NCBI GenBank assembly: GCA_964469935.1
Contig: CAYXZQ010000028.1
Coordinates: 1 to 26,755 of the forward strand
Direction: 5' to 3'
DNA length: 26,755 nt
Source: CAYXZQ01 sp964469935
Lineage (GTDB): Archaea > Nanobdellota > Nanobdellia > Woesearchaeales > DSVV01
The translations under genes and the position numbers were made by a program. The notes under the pieces were generated by a model that had not been told where the DNA came from, did no database searches, and saw only the letters and a program-made list of their open reading frames with translations. Shown here piece after piece: positions 16,126 through 22,717 of this stretch (position 1 is its first letter; the number at the start of each line of letters is the position of its first letter).

Positions 16126-16929
16126 ATGAACCTCTCAATATTTCGAAAGAAAGACACAGATATGACCAAGCTGTACGATAAGTTGATATCTCTCTTCATC
16201 AGATCGCAAAAAGAGCTCTTCATAAAAAACAATGAGACCATCCCAGAGATATACAACATCGGATGGGGCAAGTCAGGTTCGACCTCTTTGATGCACGGTC
16301 TTGACAGGACTGCAGCCCACTGGCATGTCGAATTCTATTTTGAAAGGATATACGGCACAAAATTGCTGTCTGAAAATGACATCAGCCTGTTCGACCTGGC
16401 CCTGTATATCGGCAAGAGATACGGCTTCAAGCCGCTCATCATCGAATCATACAGAGAACCAATAGCAAGAGGCATCTCCATACTCAACCAGCAGATAATG
16501 AACAAGCAAAAGAAGGCGAATGATGTTTCGGAGTTCATCGACTGCCTGAATCCTGACCTGTTCAAGAAATATGTCGAACCATACAGCCTGAAGTGGAAAG
16601 ACTATTTCAAAGTCGATCTCATCGGGGAATTCGACAAGAAAATAAATTATTTTTACCGGGAACTGGATGATGCCAAACTGTTGTTCCTTAAATTAGAAGA
16701 TTCCGGGAACTGGCCAGATATATTCAGGAAAATAGGTTACCGCTACAGGGATGAAAGGAGGAATGAATCCTCGAAAAGGCCTTTTTCAGAGCTTTATAAG
16801 CAGGCCCTTGACAGTTTCAGATTATCATCAGATGAGCTTGACGATATCTACGACAACGACATAATCAGGGCCATATATTCTGAAGAGGAGATAGGTTCAT
16901 TCAAGGCCAGATGGAAAAAGGACAGATAA
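16126..16929 (+). CDS. sulfotransferase-like protein
   Basis: A soluble protein of 267 residues resembling PAPS-dependent sulfotransferases. The N-terminal strand and loop IGWGKSGSTSLMHGL at 45-59 matches the 5'-phosphosulfate-binding loop (K.G.TS), and ESYREPIARGISIL at 107-120 matches the 3'-phosphate-binding R.P..R..S region. A C-terminal helical part follows, and the length fits the short carbohydrate-sulfotransferase type. Together with the neighbours this suggests sulfation of a surface sugar. It lies on the plus strand between two paralogous minus-strand glycosyltransferases, 26 bases from the stop of the second, and is more AT-rich than they are. P-loop kinase is an alternative fold, but the usual Walker GxxGxGK[ST] is not present. 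Confidence 0.68.
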   Translation: MNLSIFRKKDTDMTKLYDKLISLFIRSQKELFIKNNETIPEIYNIGWGKSGSTSLMHGLDRTAAHWHVEFYFERIYGTKLLSENDISLFDLALYIGKRYGFKPLIIESYREPIARGISILNQQIMNKQKKANDVSEFIDCLNPDLFKKYVEPYSLKWKDYFKVDLIGEFDKKINYFYRELDDAKLLFLKLEDSGNWPDIFRKIGYRYRDERRNESSKRPFSELYKQALDSFRLSSDELDDIYDNDIIRAIYSEEEIGSFKARWKKDR

Positions 16930-16955
16930 CCAGGTATCATCTCATTCGTCTTTCA

Positions 16956-17885
16956 TCAATCGCCTTTCTTGTTCCTTATGATTACCAGTCCTTTGTAGAA
17001 TTCACCCAGGAAGATGAGGGGAAAACACAGGATGAACCTGGCCAGGAACCCGTATCTGGCAGACCTGATGAACACCATGAGAAGCCTCGGGCAGAACAGG
17101 TTCAGGATGCCCGCTGATTTCAATATCCTGCCGGCCAGCCCATGGACCCTGTATCCCCTGAGGAGAAAGCCCATACCCGCCTTCTTCTGGATTGCGAAGA
17201 ATTTTCTCAGGCCGTAATCCTGCTCCCACGTGTGGTGCCAGACCATGATATCAGGACAGAAAAGTATCTTTTTGCCCTCCTCCACCAGGGCATGATTGAA
17301 CAAAGTATCTTCATATACAGCGCCGATTGTCCTGCCGGGGAATCGATGCCCCTCGACAGCTTCCCTCCTGTAGCATATGTTTGCAGTAGGTATGTCCTTT
17401 ACATACCTCTTTCTTCCCTTCGGCAGCCATGAGGAGAAATTCAGGAGATACTGGGCCCAGGCGATGTATCGGTCTGTCGGGTTGGTGATCGAGCCACCCA
17501 CAGCGTCAGCACCGCTCCTGCTGAATTCCTTCTCCAGCTTTTTAAGCCAGTCCCTGCCGACGACGCAGTCATCGTCTGTGAATACGATAAATTTTCCGGA
17601 TGCCTCCTCCATCCCCTTGTTGCGTGCGCGCCCCGGGCCCGAATGGTCGGTCCTGAAATGCCTCAATGATGCATTGTCTTTTGAATATCTTACAAGCAGG
17701 GCTTCTGTACCGTCATCAGAACCGTCATCGATGACGATTATTTCATATTCGTCTGCAGGAAAATTTTGGGCGAGCAGGCTCCTGAGGCACATCTCAAGAA
17801 GATCCTTCCTGTTAAATGTAGGAATTATTATCGAAAATTTCACATTTGTCCCAGACCGATTTTCTGATTTGTCTTTTTTATCCAT
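16956..17885 (-). CDS. family 2 glycosyltransferase (paralogue B)
   Basis: A 309-residue family 2 glycosyltransferase. FSIIIPTFNRKDLL lies at 17-30, VIDDGSDDGT at 51-60, DDD at 104-106, and AVYEDTLFNHALVEEG further on; the C-terminal segment is hydrophobic (FILCFPLIFLGEFY). It is a paralogue of the protein encoded at 15051. It is the last gene of a minus-strand unit, 25 bases after the DPM1-like stop. Relative to the paralogue it has a 14-residue polar extension (MDKKDKSENRSGTN), so a GTG at 17843 is an alternative start that would align the two N-termini. The donor and acceptor sugars cannot be read from sequence. Confidence 0.9.
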   Translation of the reverse strand: MDKKDKSENRSGTNVKFSIIIPTFNRKDLLEMCLRSLLAQNFPADEYEIIVIDDGSDDGTEALLVRYSKDNASLRHFRTDHSGPGRARNKGMEEASGKFIVFTDDDCVVGRDWLKKLEKEFSRSGADAVGGSITNPTDRYIAWAQYLLNFSSWLPKGRKRYVKDIPTANICYRREAVEGHRFPGRTIGAVYEDTLFNHALVEEGKKILFCPDIMVWHHTWEQDYGLRKFFAIQKKAGMGFLLRGYRVHGLAGRILKSAGILNLFCPRLLMVFIRSARYGFLARFILCFPLIFLGEFYKGLVIIRNKKGD

Positions 17886-17910
17886 GATGCCAGGTCCGTT
17901 TCAAGCTTGT

Positions 17911-18609
17911 TCATTCTCTTCTTGTCAATGAATATATCAACAGCCCGCTCCAATCTCTCATGAATCTGAGATATTCTTTTATGTTCAGCTTGCTGGAGCC
18001 GTATTTCCTGTCCCTGAAAGTGTATGGGACTTCTAAGACGCAGCTGTGTCTCCTCTTGACAAGTATCTCGAGGAGAATCTTATAGCCTCTTGAGGTGAAT
18101 CTCATGTCTCTGACCAATTCTCTTTTCAGGAAGAATAATCCGGACATGGGGTCGGTGGTATCCGACAGAGCCCTTCCCATCAGGGTCCCGACAAGGCTAA
18201 TCAGCTTCCTGCGCAGAGGCCATCGCTCGACCTTTCCGCCCCTGATGAGCCTGCTGCCTATCACAAGATCGGCCCTGCCCGCCTCGATCGGCGAGAGAAG
18301 CCTTGGTATCGCCTCGGGAGGGTGGCTGAGATCCGCATCCATGACGCCGATTATTTCACCGGATGCAGCCTCAAATCCCCTGACCACTGCCGTCGAAAGA
18401 CCTAGCCTCCTTTTCCTGTGGATTCTCTTCACTTTATGGCTCTCAGCAAGGCGATCCGCAATCCTGCCTGTCCCGTCAGGACTGTTGTCGTCGACAATTA
18501 TTATCTCAGCATCAGGCAGGATTTCAGATATCTTCCTGACAAGGGTTCCTATTGACCTGCTCTCGTTGTATGTAGGGAGTATTATCGATGTTTTCAATCT
18601 TTGTTTCAT
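17911..18609 (-). CDS. dolichol-phosphate mannose synthase-like glycosyltransferase
   Basis: A 232-residue protein of the DPM1 type, which moves a sugar (mannose in the best-known members) from GDP-sugar to a polyprenyl phosphate at the inner membrane face. Diagnostic motifs are ILPTYNES at 10-17, VDDNSPDGT at 39-47, the metal-binding DAD at 91-93 followed by LSHPPE, DPMSGLFFLKR, and the acceptor-loop region RGYKILLEILVKR with VPYTFRDRKYGSSKL. There is no C-terminal membrane extension, so it is the short soluble form. The product would be the donor for the lumen-facing GT-C enzymes encoded at 19606-26410. It overlaps the preceding gene by 4 bases (ATGA). The exact sugar is inferred. Confidence 0.9.
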   Translation of the reverse strand: MKQRLKTSIILPTYNESRSIGTLVRKISEILPDAEIIIVDDNSPDGTGRIADRLAESHKVKRIHRKRRLGLSTAVVRGFEAASGEIIGVMDADLSHPPEAIPRLLSPIEAGRADLVIGSRLIRGGKVERWPLRRKLISLVGTLMGRALSDTTDPMSGLFFLKRELVRDMRFTSRGYKILLEILVKRRHSCVLEVPYTFRDRKYGSSKLNIKEYLRFMRDWSGLLIYSLTRRE

Positions 18610-19451
18610 TTCTTCGCGCTCTTTGCTATTTCCCAGATGTGATGGTTCCTGTTCCTCAGAAAGTCAAAAAATCCGAGCGTCCTGCCAGTTGCCTCGAAAA
18701 TCACCGCAAAAAAGGCCGTGCCTATCTCATCCCATCTTATGGTCTTCAACAGTTTTTGAAACACGTACAGGTTGTCCATGGTTGACACGTCATATCTCTG
18801 CTTACTTGTCAGTTCCATGTGCCCGCTGTATATCCTTCTTCTCTGCCTGAGGAAATCAGGGATGTTGCGAGGACCCTTGTTTTTGACCACTGCGTCCTGG
18901 ACATAAGCTCCCCTGAGACCCTTCTTCTTGACCAGCATCGCAATGTATTCCTCGTCGACCGCTGTGTTGTCGATGCTGTCAAACACCTTCCTGAACGCTA
19001 TCATCTCGCCGAATTTCGGCTTTTCAAGCGAGATGCTGTGATGCAGCCGCCACTGGATGTCCACAATCCTTCCCATGACAGAAGAGTCTTTTTTTGGCTT
19101 TGGCCGGCATGCGACTATCCCTATGTCCTGCCTGGTCAAAAGCGGCGTGCAGAGTCTCTCGACAGCATCTGGCCCGGGGATGACATCCCCGCTGACCATG
19201 ACGAGCACGTCCGAGGCCGCAGCCTTCAGGAACTCGTTTATCGCCGAGGCCTTGCCGAGCCTCCTTGCCTGCCTTATCAGCTTGACGTCATACTCACTGA
19301 TTATCCTGTCCGTGCGATCTGTGCTCCCTGATGAGACAGCGATTATCTCCCTGATGTTCATATCTTTTGTCTTCTGCGTTCTGAGTGATTCCAGCGCCCC
19401 CCTGATCAGGTTCTCCTCGTTGTGTACGATGACGCCTATTGATATATCCAT
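18606..19451 (-). CDS. family 2-type glycosyltransferase with SGD in place of DxD
   Basis: A 281-residue GT-A fold protein, first in a three-gene minus-strand unit. DISIGVIVHNEENL is at 2-15 and IIAVSSGSTDRT at 36-47, but the metal-binding site reads VSGDVIPGPD, with Asp89 and no first Asp of the DxD. Later DEEYIAMLVKKKGL is the acidic region and RQRRRIYSGHMEL matches the QxxRW-like position of processive members. It is probably active on nucleotide sugars, but the altered DxD leaves this less sure than for its neighbours. The frame extends to ATG 19472; the TATA-box spacing favours ATG 19451. Its stop overlaps the DPM1-like start. Confidence 0.82.
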   Translation of the reverse strand: MDISIGVIVHNEENLIRGALESLRTQKTKDMNIREIIAVSSGSTDRTDRIISEYDVKLIRQARRLGKASAINEFLKAAASDVLVMVSGDVIPGPDAVERLCTPLLTRQDIGIVACRPKPKKDSSVMGRIVDIQWRLHHSISLEKPKFGEMIAFRKVFDSIDNTAVDEEYIAMLVKKKGLRGAYVQDAVVKNKGPRNIPDFLRQRRRIYSGHMELTSKQRYDVSTMDNLYVFQKLLKTIRWDEIGTAFFAVIFEATGRTLGFFDFLRNRNHHIWEIAKSAKK

Positions 19452-19475
19452 GGATAGAACGGTATGGTGCATGTT

Positions 19476-19483
19476 TATTTAAT
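19476..19483 (-). promoter_or_regulatory. TATA box for the three-gene glycosyltransferase unit
   Basis: TATTAAAT on the minus strand is centred about 28 bases upstream of ATG 19451. Between it and the plus-strand box near 19580 nothing else is recognisable. Confidence 0.5.
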
Positions 19484-19578
19484 ATTTGCTCTTTGCCTTC
19501 TTGGGATGCTCCATCCAGGATGTTGGCCTGCCCTGTACTCCAGCCCCTCTCCGGATTCTCATTGCCAACCGCAATTGT

Positions 19579-19586
19579 TTTATATT
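19579..19586 (+). promoter_or_regulatory. TATA box for the GT-C run
   Basis: TTTATATT is centred 23-24 bases upstream of ATG 19606, which would be a leaderless start. The next three genes follow within 37 bases or overlap, so this box may drive all four. Confidence 0.5.
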
Positions 19587-19605
19587 ACAATGACTATTCA
19601 AGTCC

Positions 19606-21174
19606 ATGCTGCTGGTGTCGTTTTATCAGAAATATATCTTCTATTTCATGCTCCTGCTCTTCACTGCCCTTGCAGTCGCTTTGGTCCTCGCTGCCAGAGA
19701 CTCCTGGAAGCGGTTCAGGAAGATAAAAAAGCTCATGTGGCTGGCTCTCATCCTTGTTTTGGCATTCACCCTTGTGATGAGGATGTTTCTGTTCTTTCCC
19801 GTGCATTTCAGCTACATCGACGAGGACTGGTACATGGAAGCGGGAAAGAACATGGCACAGCAGGGCGAGCCTCTGTTGTGCGAGTATGCTGCTAAAGGGG
19901 ATCTGGAATGCAGGCTGTACCCAAAGATGATAGCATGGCCTTCCATGATCTCCGTGCTCTTCCTGCTCTTCGGAACCAACAGTACTGTCGCGCTGGACAG
20001 CTCGTTCGTCTTCGGCGTGCTGTCGTCGGCGCTCATGTTCATGCTGGTCTACCTCATGTTCCGCAATTCCAGGATAGCGATACTGTCATCGATTATGCTC
20101 GCCGTAAATCCCCTGTTCTCATTCTATTCAAGGACAGCCGAGACAATAGCGGTGCCGGTGTTTTTCCTGCTCCTTACACTGCTGCTATTCATGCTGTATA
20201 TCGAGACCAGGAAGATGAGCGTTCTCGTAGCAGCATCCCTCTCTCTGATAGTCAGCCTCTTCATGAGAGGGGAATACCTGCTCCTGCTTGTTCTTGTCCC
20301 CGCAATGTTCTTAATATTCGACAAGGATATCAGGTCGGGGTGGAAGCATGCCTGGGGCTTGGTCATCCCCGGATCCCTTTTGCTCCTGAGTGCAGTATTT
20401 TTGATACCCCAGCTGCTCCTGCTCAAAAACCTCCAGGATGAGATATATTCCGGAGCCTATTTCGGCATAGGCATCATGGCAGAAAACGCCGGCTCTGCAC
20501 TTCATCTGCTCAGTTGGGGATTTAACATCGCGCTGATTGCAGTATTGGTACTTGCAGCAATATCATTCAGGGCCGAAACAAAAAACAGGAAGGGCATTCA
20601 GTTCTGGGGAGCATGGCTGGTCGTGTTCCTGCTCTTCTATATCACTTTCATAAAGATGCACGAAAGGATGCTCATAATCCCTATGCTCAGCCTGATGGTG
20701 TTCGCTTCTGCAGGACTTGACTGGCTGTATTCAAGGTTCTCTCGACATTCAAGAACAGCAGTCATCGCAGGCATCCTCTTGCTGCTTGTAATAATCAACT
20801 ACCCCGGTATCGATTATTATTCAGGGATACCCATGGCCTCGTACGTCCTGGAGACAAAGGTACCAAAGATGCTCGAGAAAACAATGCCGCCAGGCTGCTA
20901 TGTCGTCACAGACTACCCGACCGTGCTGGCTTCGACGACGAACATCAAGGCCGTGTCCACATCCGCATTCCTAGGCGAGAGCACACCTGTCCAGGGCTGT
21001 GTCCTTTTCTACTGGGACAGGTTCTGCCTTGATGATCCCATGATATTCACTAACGGCGGAAGGGAATTGTGCCATAGGATGCTCGATGAGCACGTGCTTG
21101 TCAAGACCATGACATTCCAGGAAGACGGTTACGAGTTTTATCTCTACAATGTGACTGATAACCGAAGGATTTAA
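19606..21174 (+). CDS. GT-C membrane glycosyltransferase (GT39/ArnT-like) 1
   Basis: A 522-residue protein with about 11 membrane helices and a C-terminal extracytoplasmic domain (from about residue 395). The first outer loop holds the acidic motif SYIDEDWYMEAGKN (Asp72-Glu73-Asp74), where GT-C enzymes place their catalytic base and metal ligand. Cys92 and Cys102 in the same loop may pair. SRTAETIAVPVFF and FMRGEYLLLL match the usual core helices. GT-C enzymes take sugars from polyprenyl phosphate on the outer face, so it would use the product of the DPM1-like enzyme. The C-terminal domain has several further cysteines (GCYVVTD, GCVLF, FCLDD, ELCHR), suggesting outside disulfides. It is first in a four-gene run. 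Confidence 0.83.
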   Translation: MLLVSFYQKYIFYFMLLLFTALAVALVLAARDSWKRFRKIKKLMWLALILVLAFTLVMRMFLFFPVHFSYIDEDWYMEAGKNMAQQGEPLLCEYAAKGDLECRLYPKMIAWPSMISVLFLLFGTNSTVALDSSFVFGVLSSALMFMLVYLMFRNSRIAILSSIMLAVNPLFSFYSRTAETIAVPVFFLLLTLLLFMLYIETRKMSVLVAASLSLIVSLFMRGEYLLLLVLVPAMFLIFDKDIRSGWKHAWGLVIPGSLLLLSAVFLIPQLLLLKNLQDEIYSGAYFGIGIMAENAGSALHLLSWGFNIALIAVLVLAAISFRAETKNRKGIQFWGAWLVVFLLFYITFIKMHERMLIIPMLSLMVFASAGLDWLYSRFSRHSRTAVIAGILLLLVIINYPGIDYYSGIPMASYVLETKVPKMLEKTMPPGCYVVTDYPTVLASTTNIKAVSTSAFLGESTPVQGCVLFYWDRFCLDDPMIFTNGGRELCHRMLDEHVLVKTMTFQEDGYEFYLYNVTDNRRI

Positions 21175-21211
21175 TAATTATGCAACAACGTCCAAAGAAG
21201 ACAGAAATAAA

Positions 21212-22717
21212 ATGAGAAAAGAGCCAAAGACAAGCAGGGCTGCAAGGTTTTTCAGAAGCACGGAATTCAGGCTTTTTCTGACATTCTTCATCATATACGC
21301 CTGTTTTGCGCATTTCATCAACTGGAACGAGAACTCCAGGCTTGACCTTACATTGGCGATGGTCGATGACCATACTTTCAGCATAGATAATTATTTCAAC
21401 AACACCGGAGACAGGGCGTATTACAAGGGGCATTATTACTCAGACAAGGAGCCCGGGATGTCGTTTCTTGCCGTACCATGGTATGTCATGTACAGGTCGG
21501 TCTTCGGCAAGCCGAGGGTCCATCATAACCTCGACAACAGCCATCTTTCAAGGAGCTACCTGGACCTGATGCTGCTTGTCATAATAGGCACATCAGCGCT
21601 TGCAGGCGCACTCTCAGTGGTTCTCATCTACAGGGCAATCGGGCAATTTACAGACGATAGGGTCCACAGGCTGCTCATAACACTCGTTTACGGGCTCGGG
21701 ACACTGGTATTAATATATTCAAGGCTGTTCATGAACCATGTTGTCGCGATGCTTCTGGCGTTCCTGTCATTCTACCTGCTGTTCCTGACGAAAAAGGCAG
21801 GTAAAGACCGAACTTTCCTCGCAGGGCTGGTCGGCGGGTTCGCAATCACCACAGAACTTGCGACCATGGCTATAGTCCTTGGAGACATGGTTTACCTTTA
21901 CACGTTCAACAAGAGAAAGCTGCTCCGGTTCTCTGCAGGACTGATAGTCGGCCTTCTGCCCTTCTTCATATACAACATCGCAATTTTCAGAAATCCCTTC
22001 GAGCTGACGTATTTCCACATGGACAAGGCAATATGGGGTTTCACATCGCTCAACGGCCAGTTCAGGTTCAGGATCCTTGACGCCCTTAACATCATGTTCA
22101 GGCTGCTATTCTACCCGTACAAGGGCATATTCTTCTTTTCGCCGATACTGATATTCTCGTTCTTGGGCTTCAGGAGGATGTACAGAAAATACAGGACAGA
22201 GACAATCCTCATACTCTCGTTCTTCGTGACGATTCTCATCTACAACTCACAGCTTAACATCTGGTCGGGCGGGAGCAGTTTCGGTGCAAGGCATTTCGTT
22301 ATACTGATACCCTTCCTTATGCTACCTCTCGCTTATTCTTTCAGGGAATATGGCCTCAGGGTCCTTGCAGTTTTCATCGTAATATCCATCATATTCAATG
22401 TCGTCGGAATGCAGGCCGTGCTGGATGATACCTATACAAAGCCCGCGATATTCAATGAAAGGTTCTATTCTTTCAGCCCTATAGCCAATCCGATATTCGA
22501 CCGGTACATACCGATGTTCATCCATCTCGGCCCTGATTCCAGGTTGCTGTTCAGCGCATTCGGAGTAAATCATACGCCTTTTCTCAATGTAGAGATACTG
22601 CTCTTGCTGATAGCCCTGATATGGGCGCCCGAGATATTCAGGGCAGCCAGGGGAAACTTGATTCCAACTGAAAAAAATGGCAAAAAGAAAAAGAAGCCAG
22701 GAACGCCAAGGCTTTAG
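21212..22717 (+). CDS. GT-C membrane glycosyltransferase (GT39-like) 2, tandem copy
   Basis: A 501-residue protein with about 11 membrane helices. After the first helix (about 20-36), the first outer loop contains NWNENSRLDLTLAMVDD at 37-53, SIDNYFNNTGDRA at 57-69 and GHYYSDKEPGMS at 73-84; this set marks a common family of GT39-like membrane glycosyltransferases, with acidic Glu40 and Asp45 as candidate catalytic residues. FYPYKGIFFFSPIL and LNIWSGGSSFGARHF are the later conserved loops. A Lys-rich tail ends the protein inside the cell. It is a paralogue of the next gene, which overlaps its last 41 bases. It starts 37 bases after the previous stop; an ATG at 21180 opens only an 11-codon frame. 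Confidence 0.83.
   Translation: MRKEPKTSRAARFFRSTEFRLFLTFFIIYACFAHFINWNENSRLDLTLAMVDDHTFSIDNYFNNTGDRAYYKGHYYSDKEPGMSFLAVPWYVMYRSVFGKPRVHHNLDNSHLSRSYLDLMLLVIIGTSALAGALSVVLIYRAIGQFTDDRVHRLLITLVYGLGTLVLIYSRLFMNHVVAMLLAFLSFYLLFLTKKAGKDRTFLAGLVGGFAITTELATMAIVLGDMVYLYTFNKRKLLRFSAGLIVGLLPFFIYNIAIFRNPFELTYFHMDKAIWGFTSLNGQFRFRILDALNIMFRLLFYPYKGIFFFSPILIFSFLGFRRMYRKYRTETILILSFFVTILIYNSQLNIWSGGSSFGARHFVILIPFLMLPLAYSFREYGLRVLAVFIVISIIFNVVGMQAVLDDTYTKPAIFNERFYSFSPIANPIFDRYIPMFIHLGPDSRLLFSAFGVNHTPFLNVEILLLLIALIWAPEIFRAARGNLIPTEKNGKKKKKPGTPRL
21383..21417 (+). repeat. DNA repeat shared by the tandem GT-C genes, copy 1
   Basis: A stretch of 35 bases is identical to 22869-22903 except for one base (the 13th). 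It encodes IDNYFNNTGDR in the first outer loop. A second identical stretch of 18 bases lies at 21320-21337 and 22806-22823. Elsewhere the two genes differ widely at the DNA level. Confidence 0.8.

Noticed and set aside
18095..18850. 251-codon plus-strand open frame across two glycosyltransferase genes
   Set aside because: It spans the ATGA junction of two well-supported minus-strand genes and shows Ser/Leu/Arg-rich antisense composition.
21180..21215. Eleven-codon frame ending across the start of the second GT-C gene, possible leader peptide
   Set aside because: It lies only a few bases after the nearest TATA-like run, so it would not be in a transcript from there, and it has no recognisable attenuator structure; chance overlap is likelier.
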